Counted from the first letter of the stretch, positions 17,321-26,852 are shown. The stretch: 59,474 nt of DNA from an uncultured Gammaproteobacteria bacterium (GCA_938075585.1 CALJHG010000023.1:1-59474); one strand, 5' to 3'. The notes: generated from the sequence alone by a model not told the origin. Made by a program: numbers and translations.

Positions 17321-17872
17321 TTATAATGATTTGTCTACTTGGGTTAAAAGTAGTTTATTACCAAAATCTCTATTTAGTTTTTCGACTGTATTTTTTAATA
17401 CGGTTATTGCTAGAAGACCCGAGACTGCAGCGACCATACCTGCTACTGTTGGCAGGGTTGCTTTAGATACCCCAGCAGCTAACAGTCTAGCACCACCATC
17501 AGTCGACGCGGACATTGCATCAAAAACGTCGATCATTCCGGTGACAGTCCCTAGTAGTCCCAGTAATGGGCAGATCAAAATTAATATTTCTATTAACGAA
17601 ATATTATGGAGTAAATCGTTTCGAAATTTTGACAAATAAAAGTGACGATATCTATTATGGACTCGCTTAGAAGATTTAATTAACTCTCTCCACTCTTGGA
17701 TATACGAATCTTTGATGAGACTAGATCGATTTCTAAAGAAGTAAATGCGTTCGAAGATTACAGCCCACATTAAAAAAATGATCGCGGATATAACCATTAT
17801 CACAACGCCGCCTTGCGTGAATAGAGCTAAGATCGGGAGTAGGATCCATTCAAGATTTAATAACTGACTCAT
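17321..17872 (-). CDS. MotA/TolQ/ExbB proton channel family protein (second ExbB)
   Basis: A 183-residue ExbB-type protein with three membrane helices: about residues 15-40 (VVIMVISAIIFLMWAVIFER), 95-125 (ISLIEILILICPLLGLLGTV) and 140-165 (TVAGMVAAVSGLLAITVLKN). The conserved GLLGTVTGMIDVFDAM loop is intact. I prefer the start at 17872 (MSQLLNLEW), which overlaps the end of the larger ExbB gene by 23 bases; the open frame runs to 17920. Two different ExbB proteins in one operon is the TtpC/TonB2 arrangement. Confidence 0.88.
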   Translation of the reverse strand: MSQLLNLEWILLPILALFTQGGVVIMVISAIIFLMWAVIFERIYFFRNRSSLIKDSYIQEWRELIKSSKRVHNRYRHFYLSKFRNDLLHNISLIEILILICPLLGLLGTVTGMIDVFDAMSASTDGGARLLAAGVSKATLPTVAGMVAAVSGLLAITVLKNTVEKLNRDFGNKLLLTQVDKSL

Positions 17873-19247
17873 CCGTACTAGTACCTGCGTGGTTGATTTT
17901 GGACATTGTATGGCTCGCAATAAGGCTTGTAACGGTCTCTTCTAGAAGGTGACTGATGGCGGATACGCGAGTCCCAAGCATGGTATGCGCGAGAAGTATT
18001 GGGATGGCAGTTATTAGTCCTAAGGCGGTAGTTACTAGAGCCTGAGAGATACCACCAGCCATTAGTTTTGGGTCACCGGTGCCGAACAGCGTAATTGATT
18101 GAAACGTGATAATCATACCCGTTACAGTACCTAGCAATCCGAGAAGTGGAGCAACGACCGCTATCGTTTTTAAAAATACCAACCGTTTTTTTAGAACTGG
18201 GATCTCGCGCAGTAATGCTTCGCTAAGTTTAAGTTCAACAGTCTCTGAATCGGCATCACGACAGTTTTCGTAAGCTGTTAATATACGCCCCATAGGATTA
18301 CTTGTATTGAGCCGAGGATTTGTAATTTGAAAAATAACATCCTGCTTCATTTTTCTGAGAGCAACGAAGCGATTGATTCCTAATAAAACTCCAACCAATC
18401 CTAAAAGAATTATTATATATCCTATAAGTCCGCCCTGACCGACGCGATCACTAAGAAACGGCATGCGGTCTAGAAGTTCTAAGACTTGTCCTCGCGTTGG
18501 ATCGATTGAGAATTGTTCATAACTATCTGTTGACTCATAAAATTTTTCCAGATATCTGAGGTGTTTTGCGATGGGTTGTCGTTCTAATATATTGATTTTC
18601 TGAGACACCGGGTTATAGGTTAAGTAACTGTTTTCATTGATTAAATTAAATAAACCCACTCGCTTTATTAGCGCCTTCTCTTCCATGCCACGTTCATTCA
18701 ATACGGTAGCACTAAACATTTTGATTTTTGACGATTCCGTCATTTCTCGCTGCAACTCAAACCACAAATTTTCTAGTTCGTTTAATGAAACCAGCTGCTT
18801 GGTAGAGGCGACCTTTATCCTCAAATCTTCTAGCATTTTGATTCTATCTGGGAATTCTATTTGGGTGATCGAGTTTTCAAATTGTGCCTGAGTGGCTGAG
18901 GCGGTTTGTTGTACGGTTCCAGATAACTCTTTAAGGGTTCCCATCCTCGTGATTAATGCCGACTCCAAGTTAAGTATCGTTTTATCATTCTTATTAAACG
19001 TTTGCTCCAAGCGTCGCGCCTTTTTCTCTTCCTCCGCGAGGATTAATTTGATGTTTTTAAGGGCAACCTCGTGCTCTTTTTTTTCTATCTCAAAAATCTC
19101 AACTCGATGAATATTTTGGATTCTTTCAGATTGATGCTCAGATTTTATACTTTTAAGCAAAGTACCGAGCGAAAAAGTCTCAGTCGCAGGTATGTCATTT
19201 AAGAAAAACACGCCCACGCAGAAAAGAATTAATTTCAACTTATTCAC
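17850..19247 (-). CDS. Large ExbB/TtpC-like protein with periplasmic coiled-coil domain
   Basis: A 465-residue protein. A signal segment (LILFCVGVFFLNDIPATE) precedes a roughly 230-residue periplasmic region rich in heptad-like helices (VALKNIKLILAEEEKKARRL). A MotA/TolQ/ExbB domain follows with three membrane helices and the diagnostic VVAPLLGLLGTVTGMIITFQ and GGISQALVTTALGLITAIPI motifs. This layout matches TtpC of Vibrio TonB2 systems, where the protein is needed in addition to ExbB2/ExbD2. It overlaps the upstream DUF3450 gene by 8 bases and the downstream exbB. Confidence 0.9.
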   Translation of the reverse strand: MNKLKLILFCVGVFFLNDIPATETFSLGTLLKSIKSEHQSERIQNIHRVEIFEIEKKEHEVALKNIKLILAEEEKKARRLEQTFNKNDKTILNLESALITRMGTLKELSGTVQQTASATQAQFENSITQIEFPDRIKMLEDLRIKVASTKQLVSLNELENLWFELQREMTESSKIKMFSATVLNERGMEEKALIKRVGLFNLINENSYLTYNPVSQKINILERQPIAKHLRYLEKFYESTDSYEQFSIDPTRGQVLELLDRMPFLSDRVGQGGLIGYIIILLGLVGVLLGINRFVALRKMKQDVIFQITNPRLNTSNPMGRILTAYENCRDADSETVELKLSEALLREIPVLKKRLVFLKTIAVVAPLLGLLGTVTGMIITFQSITLFGTGDPKLMAGGISQALVTTALGLITAIPILLAHTMLGTRVSAISHLLEETVTSLIASHTMSKINHAGTSTDESVIKS

Positions 19248-20043
19248 CTTCAGAACCGAACGCTGTTTTAATGGGAATAGTAATTAAACTAGGCGGGAGG
19301 TTTTTCGAAGCAATTCTGATACCCTTCCGTATCTCGTTTTTATGAACGCGCCTATCGATCTTAGCCCACTTTTCCTTTGAGGAATTCCAATAAAGTGAGA
19401 TCTCCATATTATTTGACTGGGCAAATAACGCAATTCTACCGAGCTTGAGGAAATTTACTTCCCGCGTTTTTCCGTCAACAATTAGATCGCCGACGTAAGT
19501 TTGAATTGTTCTCCCGTAATCGGTTTCGATTTCATAAGCTTCTATTACGCGTCTGTATTTCTCGGCAATGGTGACGTCCGCTCGCCGCATCATTTCTTCA
19601 AGCATTTTTACTCGATCCAAGCGTTCTGCATTTAAAAAAGGAAGATCATCTTTTATAAAAATTGAAAGCGTCTCAATCATCCTCAACAGTAGGGGAACTA
19701 ATTGGCGCTCGAGTACTGATACACTTTTTATCGACTCTTTGAGATCGGTAATATCCGAATCTTGTTGTAAGATTTGTACTGACAGTAAGTCATTATAAGT
19801 CTTCAACTCTCGGACAATCTTGCCTATCTCAAAAATATTGTTTTTCAGATCGTCTGTGGTCGTTGCAAGCTCATTCACCTGCGTTTGCGCCGCAGCCGCA
19901 TGACCGATGCGGGATTGGCCCGCTTTCAACACATCGGACAATATTTCCTCTGCGAACGCAAGGTTAGGCACTAAGGTATTAGAGAGCAAAAAACCAGTTA
20001 AAGTAATGACTAGCAAGTTTGATGATTTTTGTCTCAGGAACAT
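19240..20043 (-). CDS. DUF3450 family exported coiled-coil protein
   Basis: A 267-residue protein with a signal peptide (LLVITLTGFLLSNTLVPNLAFA, cleavage after AFA near residue 31), then a helical coiled-coil stretch (VNELATTTDDLKNNIFEIGK) and a C-terminal beta-rich portion (DGKTREVNFLKLGRIALFAQ). DUF3450 genes regularly head TonB2/TtpC operons, and here it is the first of six overlapping genes. Function is unknown; a periplasmic partner of the TtpC-like protein is likely. The 182 bases upstream (20044-20225) show no gene, so the operon promoter is expected there. Confidence 0.9.
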   Translation of the reverse strand: MFLRQKSSNLLVITLTGFLLSNTLVPNLAFAEEILSDVLKAGQSRIGHAAAAQTQVNELATTTDDLKNNIFEIGKIVRELKTYNDLLSVQILQQDSDITDLKESIKSVSVLERQLVPLLLRMIETLSIFIKDDLPFLNAERLDRVKMLEEMMRRADVTIAEKYRRVIEAYEIETDYGRTIQTYVGDLIVDGKTREVNFLKLGRIALFAQSNNMEISLYWNSSKEKWAKIDRRVHKNEIRKGIRIASKNLPPSLITIPIKTAFGSEGE

Positions 20044-20225
20044 GAGTGCAGCATTTGACCTTTAGCTTTCAGTAATAACGAACGCTGTGAGGTAGCGCCA
20101 AGCCGTCACGCGTACGGCTATAGACAACCGCAACCTAGCGGTATTTACTGTAGCAATTTCGGCGAATATTGGCAATACGTGTCTAGAAGGAGCAAGCGGG
20201 GGGGCGAATTTGTCTAGAATACTAA

Positions 20226-21236
20226 TTATCGAAAGTGAGGTATCACCTGCTCGGCGAATATTTCTAAACATTCGTTCATTCTATCTACTGCGTACCCAGG
20301 GGGAACAGTCCACGTATAGTAACGTTCTATCCCTGTTTGCTCCGCATATTCACCTATAAGATCGCAGGCATGTTGAGGGCTTACGCAATTCAAGATCCCT
20401 AATTCTTTTAATTGATGCGCGTCACTAATCTCTGGGAAAAGGGCTTGCCCAGCCGAGGAAAGCCATGCATTATAAACTTTAATTTGATAAAGAACATGCG
20501 GAGCAATTTCTTTGTACGTTTGGTCTGGAGTTTTACTCGCGACGAGCCAGAAGTGCCCGCCAGCGAGCCGCGGCCTGTCAGTTAGATTAAGCCTATCCCA
20601 TTCGTCGAGGTAAATTTTTGATTGTTCGACCATCTCTCCAGTTCCGATATATCCGGCTGCCAATCTAGCAGCTCGTTTAGGCGCAGCCGGCGCAAATCCA
20701 CCGACCCACAATGGTGGCCCCTGAGGTTTTACGGGAAGCGGAGATAGTTTTATGTTGTTGAGTTGATAATGTTTTCCGGCATAAGTAACTGCATTACCAG
20801 ACCAAAGTCCCTTAATCACGTCTAGTCCTTCGTCAATTAATTCTGCTCGCTTGGTTATATCTACGCCGAGCGCCGTAAATTCTTCAGGACGATACCCAAT
20901 ACCTACGCCCAGTTCGAAGCGACCGCCGGAAAGAATATCGATCGTGGCACTGTCCTCCGCTACTCTTACGGCATTATGTAGAGGCAAAAGTAGCACACCA
21001 GTTCCGATTTTAAGTACCGTGGTTTTTACCGCTACGGCGGCTGCGAGAGGCAAAATGGAAGGTGCATGACCGTCTTCGCAGAAGTGGTGCTCAGTTAGCC
21101 ACACATCGTTATAACCAATTTGTTCGCAACGGACTATTTGCTCAATATGTTTCGCATAAAGTTCTGTCGGACTTGCAAACCATTGATTAGGATTTCGAAA
21201 TGAATACCATAATCCGAACTGCAATTTTTTAGACAC
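20226..21236 (-). CDS. LLM class flavin-dependent oxidoreductase
   Basis: A 336-residue luciferase-like oxidoreductase. Motifs are QFGLWYSFRNPNQWFASP, NDVWLTEHHFCEDGHAPSIL, VLKIGTGVLLLPLHNAVRVA and GRFELGVGIGYRPEEFTALG, then GPPLWVGGFAPAAPKRAARL. It is similar in layout to the LLM protein at 3178-4203, so the two may act on related substrates. The start is GTG at 21236 with a weak AGG upstream. It stands as a single gene between the TonB cluster and DAHP synthase. Cofactor (FMN or F420) cannot be decided from the sequence alone. Confidence 0.88.
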   Translation of the reverse strand: MSKKLQFGLWYSFRNPNQWFASPTELYAKHIEQIVRCEQIGYNDVWLTEHHFCEDGHAPSILPLAAAVAVKTTVLKIGTGVLLLPLHNAVRVAEDSATIDILSGGRFELGVGIGYRPEEFTALGVDITKRAELIDEGLDVIKGLWSGNAVTYAGKHYQLNNIKLSPLPVKPQGPPLWVGGFAPAAPKRAARLAAGYIGTGEMVEQSKIYLDEWDRLNLTDRPRLAGGHFWLVASKTPDQTYKEIAPHVLYQIKVYNAWLSSAGQALFPEISDAHQLKELGILNCVSPQHACDLIGEYAEQTGIERYYTWTVPPGYAVDRMNECLEIFAEQVIPHFR

Positions 21237-21289
21237 TAGTGTCGCCTACTTTAATTATTTCTTACTCTTAGACAACAGGATATGTAACA

Positions 21290-22348
21290 TTACCTCGCAC
21301 GTCTAGCTTTTACGGCGGTCGCGAGTGCTTCAAGCAAGGGTTCTGTTTGTTCCCAAGACATACAGGCGTCGGTAATACTTTGACCATATACTAAGTTAGA
21401 GGAGCCATCATGACTTTGTTTGCCCTCGTTCAGATGACTCTCGAGCATTACACCAAAAATATCGCGAGTGCCAGCTTCTACTTGCTCACATATATTAGCG
21501 ACTACAGTGGGTTGCTTAAGATGATCTTTTCTACTATTCCCATGACTAGTATCGATCATAATACGACTGTTTACCCCGGCGTCACGCATTGCATCCGCGG
21601 CTATTTTGACCGACTCTTTATCGTAGTTTGGTCCCTGATTAGAGCCACGCAGGATAAGGTGGCAACTCTCGTTACCTTTAGTCTCTACGATAGCGGCGTT
21701 ACCGCTTTTAGTAACGCCGAGAAAATGATGCGGATGCTGGGCTGCTCCTATTGCATCTATAGCAACTTGCACGCTGCCATCTGTTCCGTTTTTAAATCCG
21801 ATAGGCATCGAGGAGCCTGAGGCGAGTTCTCGATGTATCTGTGATTCTGTCGTTCGAGCACCTATTGCACCCCACGAGATCAGATCTGCGATATATTGCG
21901 GCGTTACAACATCTAGGAATTCGCTGCCTGCGGGAATGTCGAGTTCCGCAAGATTTAAAAGTAGACCTCGGGCCATACGGAGACCCTTATTAATATCGAA
22001 GGTATTATCTAGCGCAGGATCATTGATCAAACCTTTCCATCCAATGGTGGTTCTGGGTTTCTCAAAGTAAACTCTCATGACGATAGCGAGTTCGCGGTTG
22101 AGGCGATTGATACAAGGCTTTAATCGGTTTGCGTACTCCAATGCAGCGTCTGTGTCGTGAATGGAACAAGGACCCACAACTATTAGTAATCGGTCATCGT
22201 TACCACTCAAGATAGCTTCGGTTTCGCCACGAGCTCTCGCGACTGTTTTGGTTGCGATTTCACTTGAAGGCAACTCTTCGGCTAAAACCGCTGGTGCGAT
22301 TAGAGGGCTGAGACCGGCGATTCGCGCGTCGTCGGTAGTTTGGGGCAT
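21290..22348 (-). CDS. 3-deoxy-7-phosphoheptulonate synthase (class I DAHP synthase)
   Basis: A 352-residue type I-alpha DAHP synthase, the first enzyme of the shikimate pathway, which joins phosphoenolpyruvate and erythrose 4-phosphate. Signatures are LLIVVGPCSIHDTDAALEYA, MRVYFEKPRTTIGWKGLIND, the ARTTESQIHRELASG block, MPIGFKNGTDG and IMIDTSHGNSRKDH with the metal ligands Cys, His, Glu and Asp. Length equals E. coli AroF/G/H. Which allosteric type it is cannot be told safely, so I leave the symbol blank. It is a single gene. Confidence 0.95.
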   Translation of the reverse strand: MPQTTDDARIAGLSPLIAPAVLAEELPSSEIATKTVARARGETEAILSGNDDRLLIVVGPCSIHDTDAALEYANRLKPCINRLNRELAIVMRVYFEKPRTTIGWKGLINDPALDNTFDINKGLRMARGLLLNLAELDIPAGSEFLDVVTPQYIADLISWGAIGARTTESQIHRELASGSSMPIGFKNGTDGSVQVAIDAIGAAQHPHHFLGVTKSGNAAIVETKGNESCHLILRGSNQGPNYDKESVKIAADAMRDAGVNSRIMIDTSHGNSRKDHLKQPTVVANICEQVEAGTRDIFGVMLESHLNEGKQSHDGSSNLVYGQSITDACMSWEQTEPLLEALATAVKARRAR

Positions 22349-22437
22349 GAATTAATCTCCACTGCTAAGTTATGCTGGCTGGGAATGATAATGCGGCGCG
22401 TGCAGGATATCTACAAAAGAATGCTTCATTATCTAAA

Positions 22438-24543
22438 CTACAATAAATTAGAACTACCAATTTGATAAATTATCAGAGCGCCAAAGTAGCCTAGACCCGT
22501 CATGTATACCCATGAGAAACTGGCCCATCCCCAACTGCCGGTCTCTTTTTTAATGACAGCGACAGTTGCCATGCACTGCAGGCACAGTGCGTAAAATATA
22601 AGCAGACCCAAAACCATTGGCATAGTATAGACGGGACGACCGTCGGCGTGAGTTTCTGCTTGGATTTTTTCGCTTAAGGTGATTAATTCCTCATCCGCTT
22701 CTGTGTCAACGGCATAAATAGTTCCTAGCGCGGCAATTACGACTTCCCGGGCGGGGAAAGAAGCTATTACCGCTGCAGTGACCTTCCAGTCCCACCCAAG
22801 AGGGGCAAAGAGAGGAGCTACTGTTCTACTCATCTTCCCAAGATAACTATCTGATAATGGCGGAGTGTGATCATGAATGTTTTCGGTATCTTGAGTGTTC
22901 TGGGGGAACGACGCTAAAAGCCAGATAACAAGCGAAATTGTGAAAATAACAGTGCCAGCGCGTTTTAGAAAAGTCGTCGCCCGCGACCATAATTTAAGAC
23001 TCACAGAACGGAAACTCGGCAGTCGGTAAGGAGGCATCTCAAGAAGAAACCCAGACTTCGCCCTATTCCAGAAGATGCGACTGATTAACCAGGCCGTTAA
23101 ACCGCCCCCAATAATTCCTAATAGGTATAGCCCAAGTAAAACAAGACCTTGAAGATAGATAATCCCTCCAAAAATATGATGGTTAGGGATGAACGCACCG
23201 ATTAAGAGAGAGTAAATTGGTAATCGAGCGGCACATGTCATAAACGGAGCCGCCAATATTGTCGCCAATCTATCATGTTTATCGGCTATTATACGAGTAC
23301 CCATAATACCGGGTACCGCACACGCAAAGCTTGACAGCATGGGTATAAACGATTGCCCTGAAAGACCCATCCCTCTCATGAGTTTGTCCATCAAGAAGGC
23401 CGCACGAGAAATATAGCCGGAATCTTCTAGAACAATTATAAAAGCAAATAGTATAAGGATCTGAGGTAAAAAGACTATCACGCTACCTACACCGCCGATT
23501 ACCCCGTTACTTACGAAACTCCCCAGCAAACCCGGCCCAATAATATGTTCTGCTCTTTCCGACAGCCACCCAGTAAAATCGCTTATACCGTCAATTAGTG
23601 GGCCCGACCAAGCAAACACAGCTTGAAAGACTGCGCCCATTATGAGGATAAATAGCAAACTTCCGACAAGCGGGTGATTAAATGCTCGGTCTATTAATCT
23701 AAATATGTTTGGTCCTTGGATACTATTGATTGACTCTATGTTTTTTAAAATCGAGTTGATCCAACTGTATCTGTCTCTTGCTTCTATTGCGGCAATACTT
23801 CTTCCATTTCCAATTAAATTTCTGAGGCGTAGGGTTTCGGATGTGAATAGTTCACCATATCGCTTAGTTAGTCTTTTGTCTGCATGGCTGTCCTTATCTA
23901 TGAAGGCCCGCCTCAGCTCGATATTATTTACGGAAATATTTCTCGCCGACAGCTCGCTTACGAGTTCTGTCATCGCAAGCTCGATTTTAGGGCTGACTTT
24001 TAAGCTAGGTACATGCTTAGATATCAGGCTGCTTTCTATTTCTGCTCGCAGTTCATCTATGCCGATCCCTTTGGCTGCGGAAACGGGGACTACTTTAACT
24101 CCGAGCTCGTGTTCAAGCTCGTGGACATTGATAGTTATGCCGCATGTTTCTAATCGGTCCGCCATGTTCAAGGCGACTACAACCGGCATTTCCGCCTCGA
24201 GTACTTGAGTGGCTAAAAATAGATTGCGTCTTAGATTAGTAGCATCAACTACGATGATCGCCAGGTCTGGGCGAGATAAGCCGGCAATATTACCTTCCAA
24301 GACGTCGACAGCAATTATCTCATCTGGAGATTGTGCTGTGAGGGAGTAGGTGCCCGGAACGTCCACAAGAGTAACTTCAGTGTGTCCAACTTTGGCGGTT
24401 CCCGAAACCTGCTCGACTGTCACTCCCGGAAAATTACTCACTTGCTGACGCAGACCAGTTAATGCATTAAATAAGGTACTTTTCCCAGTATTTGGGTTAC
24501 CTATCGTTACAACGACGGGCCTACTATTTTTATTCATATTCAT
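22438..24543 (-). CDS. feoB: Ferrous iron transport protein B
   Basis: A 701-residue inner-membrane Fe2+ transporter. The N-terminal G domain shows G1 GNPNTGKS (residues 15-22), G3 DVPGTYSL and G4 NMAD, followed by a helical GDI-like region. The membrane part has two Gate modules (PFMTCAARLPIYSLLIGAF and FPAREVVIAALGTIYAVD) and the FeoB core. It is about 70 residues shorter than E. coli FeoB and lacks a separate cysteine-rich tail. It follows two feoA-like genes by 7 bases. I see no convincing Fur or FNR box upstream of the operon. Confidence 0.95.
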   Translation of the reverse strand: MNMNKNSRPVVVTIGNPNTGKSTLFNALTGLRQQVSNFPGVTVEQVSGTAKVGHTEVTLVDVPGTYSLTAQSPDEIIAVDVLEGNIAGLSRPDLAIIVVDATNLRRNLFLATQVLEAEMPVVVALNMADRLETCGITINVHELEHELGVKVVPVSAAKGIGIDELRAEIESSLISKHVPSLKVSPKIELAMTELVSELSARNISVNNIELRRAFIDKDSHADKRLTKRYGELFTSETLRLRNLIGNGRSIAAIEARDRYSWINSILKNIESINSIQGPNIFRLIDRAFNHPLVGSLLFILIMGAVFQAVFAWSGPLIDGISDFTGWLSERAEHIIGPGLLGSFVSNGVIGGVGSVIVFLPQILILFAFIIVLEDSGYISRAAFLMDKLMRGMGLSGQSFIPMLSSFACAVPGIMGTRIIADKHDRLATILAAPFMTCAARLPIYSLLIGAFIPNHHIFGGIIYLQGLVLLGLYLLGIIGGGLTAWLISRIFWNRAKSGFLLEMPPYRLPSFRSVSLKLWSRATTFLKRAGTVIFTISLVIWLLASFPQNTQDTENIHDHTPPLSDSYLGKMSRTVAPLFAPLGWDWKVTAAVIASFPAREVVIAALGTIYAVDTEADEELITLSEKIQAETHADGRPVYTMPMVLGLLIFYALCLQCMATVAVIKKETGSWGWASFSWVYMTGLGYFGALIIYQIGSSNLL

Positions 24544-24550
24544 GAGTCAG

Positions 24551-24778
24551 TTAAAGTTGAATTAGCACTATCTCGGCATCAGCCTTTCTCATAGACAACC
24601 CGTACCCAGCAATATTTAATTCTATAGGATCACCGGATGGGGCAACTCGAATAACTTTAATCTCGACACCCTCGATTATTCCAAGTTGCATGAGCCTATC
24701 TGTCATACTATCTTCATACCTAAAGCCCAGCACCACACCTGACTGCCCCACTGCCAACTCACTTAGCGGCAAACTCAT
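24551..24778 (-). CDS. feoA: FeoA domain protein, copy 2
   Basis: A 75-residue SH3-like FeoA protein that supports FeoB. The family pattern is clear: LPLSELAVGQSGVVLGFRYE, then LMQLGIIEGVEIKVIRVAPS and GDPIELNIAGYGLSMRKADA. Its ATG overlaps the TGA of the upstream FeoA-like gene (ATGA), and feoB follows after 7 bases. Of the two FeoA proteins this one has the classic C-terminal SLRKxxA-like motif, so I give it the symbol. Confidence 0.92.
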   Translation of the reverse strand: MSLPLSELAVGQSGVVLGFRYEDSMTDRLMQLGIIEGVEIKVIRVAPSGDPIELNIAGYGLSMRKADAEIVLIQL

Positions 24779-25032
24779 GACCAGTTAAATAAAGACTTAA
24801 GTTTTGAGACTGCACCACTATCGCGCGTCACGTGTATACCCGACGCTTCGTGATCGCTGAGAGCCCACTCATCGTTATTGGTAGCTATGAGACACGGGTT
24901 GCCGTGCGCCAATATGTTGACACGTGCCCCTGGAACTATTCCGCGAGAAGCTAGTTTTGCTAAAATGACATCCGTAGTATTTACTCGCGTAATTACCCCA
25001 GAATCGCCACGTTTTAGTTGAGATAATGTCAC
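24775..25032 (-). CDS. FeoA domain protein, copy 1
   Basis: An 85-residue FeoA-fold protein: LSQLKRGDSGVITRVNTTDV, then LASRGIVPGARVNILAHGNP and EWALSDHEASGIHVTRDSG. It is less canonical than the second FeoA because the region after the last strands diverges and it has a C-terminal extension (KLKSLFNWS). The start is GTG with a poor ribosome binding site. It is the first gene of the feo operon and overlaps the next by four bases. Two FeoA proteins with one FeoB is known in several gammaproteobacteria. Confidence 0.85.
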   Translation of the reverse strand: MTLSQLKRGDSGVITRVNTTDVILAKLASRGIVPGARVNILAHGNPCLIATNNDEWALSDHEASGIHVTRDSGAVSKLKSLFNWS

Positions 25033-25136
25033 CCTGTAGCATACTCATATTGTTAGTACTTTCGATTGTAAGCCAAATATTAATAATTCGTAACTACGAT
25101 ACAGAAGAAAATCGGTGTTTTTATGTCTATCGGGGA

Positions 25137-26852
25137 CTATTTTCTAGATGTTAGCCTGTAGTAGGGTGATATTTCTGGGGCTATGTCATTCACATGAAGG
25201 GCTTTAATATGGTTCCAGAAGTGGGTTGTGAAAATATCGCCATGCTGATTTAAAAGGAATTCTTTCAGGTCCTTTTTGAGGGCTAAAAATTTGATAAATT
25301 CTTCTGGGAATATATCGTCTTTATTAACGTGGAACCAGGGTTTCCCGCGCAATTCATCTTCATTATTCCTGGCCTCAGGTAAAGATTTAAAATTGCATGA
25401 AGTGAGGAGGCTGAGCTCGTCATAGTCGTAAAAAATCACTCGGCCATGTCTTGATACCCCAAAGTTTTTTAATAATAGGTCTCCTGGGAAAATATTCGTG
25501 AGAGCTAGATCTTTTATAGCTTGTCCATAGTCTAATATCGCATTTTTTACCAATTGTTGATCTTGATCTTTTACAAACAAGTTCAAAGGAATGAGTCGCC
25601 GCTCAGAGTAAAGATGATCTATGATTAATTTCTCTCCACTGATTTGTACACTATTAGAACAATCGCTTAAAAGTTCATCCAAAATATGTGTGTCAAAGTG
25701 TTTGAGTTGAAACTCGATATTTCGAAACTCTTGCGAATCAATGAGCCTACCCGCTCGGTCATGTTCGTAGACGAATTGGTACTTGTTCTTCACTTCCGCG
25801 TGATTAATCGTTTTTGGATGGCCAAAGTTATCTCGCATAACCTTGAAAACTAAGTCATATGAAGGCATTGTGAACACAAGCATTACCAGGCCACGTTCTC
25901 CTTCGGCGTGTGTGAAGAGATCGTTTTCCGAGGCAGTTTCTAAATGATTGTAAAGTGACCTCGCTCTTTCAGTTTTACCCTGTCTCGCTCGCCCTAGAAT
26001 GGTATGTAGTTCGTCGAGCGCTTTATGAGGGATGAGCGAGCTAATAAATTGGATCGCGCCCTCCACGGGCTCCACGTCAACCATAAAATATGATCTAGTA
26101 AAACCAAAAAGCACACTTATCTCATCTACTGTATTAAGAACCGCCTCAGTTCGAACTCCCTCTGCAGAGTTGGCTAGGGCAATGACAAAAGGGTAGGATA
26201 AAGTCTCTGAATATACTTTCCCCACAAAAAAAGCTCTGCTTGATTGGTAGAAAACATCGGTCATAATGTCAATTCGTCTGAAAAATTCGTCGTTATCTAA
26301 AGTTTCGGGAATAACTTCATTAATCTTCTCGCAAATAAAGGAGACATCATCCTCAATATCAACGTATGGAGAATTGAACGCGAAAGCCGTGAACATTTGT
26401 TTTACGGTATGCCGCATACCATCCCAGTTTAGATAGCAGGAGAGTTCGGCGGGATATTTGTCGGGGGCAGCTTGGGAAATTATTCCAGAAGTATCGGACA
26501 CTTGTGTCGGGTCCAGTCCGTTTTCATGCAGCACACTGCGGTATACAGAGTTAAAAAATGTTTTTGCAAAGCCAGCGTCAGGGATCCCTTCTACTCGCGA
26601 CCAGTATTGCTTCTTTAACGCGTCAAAACCACGCAACCCGTCTAGCGACGTGACATCACTTGAAATTTTAAGAGCGTTGACCGTGCGTTCGACCGATTTC
26701 TCATAGAGGTCTATTCTCTCTTTGAGGTCGTCCCGACCACCAGCCCAATCTAAGGTTTCGAAACGTTGCCTAGCCCTTTGCGTAATACGTCTGAAATTTT
26801 GATTGTATTTGGTAAACTGCTCGTAGATCAGTCTCGCTTCAGTCTTGTTCAA
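25137..26852 (-). CDS. aceK: Isocitrate dehydrogenase kinase/phosphatase
   Basis: A 571-residue bifunctional enzyme that phosphorylates and dephosphorylates isocitrate dehydrogenase and so directs isocitrate to the glyoxylate shunt. Recognisable AceK blocks include VFYQSSRAFFVGKVYS, LVMLVFTMPSYDLVFKVMRD, PGDLLLKNFGVSRHGRVIFY and YDELSLLTSCNF. The kinase-like nucleotide site and the Asp of the FYDYDEL motif are present. It directly follows icd by 52 bases on the same strand instead of lying in an aceBAK operon. Its target serine is conserved in the adjacent icd product. Confidence 0.96.
   Translation of the reverse strand: MNKTEARLIYEQFTKYNQNFRRITQRARQRFETLDWAGGRDDLKERIDLYEKSVERTVNALKISSDVTSLDGLRGFDALKKQYWSRVEGIPDAGFAKTFFNSVYRSVLHENGLDPTQVSDTSGIISQAAPDKYPAELSCYLNWDGMRHTVKQMFTAFAFNSPYVDIEDDVSFICEKINEVIPETLDNDEFFRRIDIMTDVFYQSSRAFFVGKVYSETLSYPFVIALANSAEGVRTEAVLNTVDEISVLFGFTRSYFMVDVEPVEGAIQFISSLIPHKALDELHTILGRARQGKTERARSLYNHLETASENDLFTHAEGERGLVMLVFTMPSYDLVFKVMRDNFGHPKTINHAEVKNKYQFVYEHDRAGRLIDSQEFRNIEFQLKHFDTHILDELLSDCSNSVQISGEKLIIDHLYSERRLIPLNLFVKDQDQQLVKNAILDYGQAIKDLALTNIFPGDLLLKNFGVSRHGRVIFYDYDELSLLTSCNFKSLPEARNNEDELRGKPWFHVNKDDIFPEEFIKFLALKKDLKEFLLNQHGDIFTTHFWNHIKALHVNDIAPEISPYYRLTSRK

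Noticed and set aside
20044-20225. Possible hidden gene upstream of the DUF3450 gene
   Set aside because: The only open frame is a minus-strand shadow overlapping the end of the LLM gene, without a ribosome binding site or family motif.
25033-25136. Fur or FNR box upstream of the feo operon
   Set aside because: I looked for GATAATGAT-type and TTGAT-N4-ATCAA-type sequences and found no convincing match.
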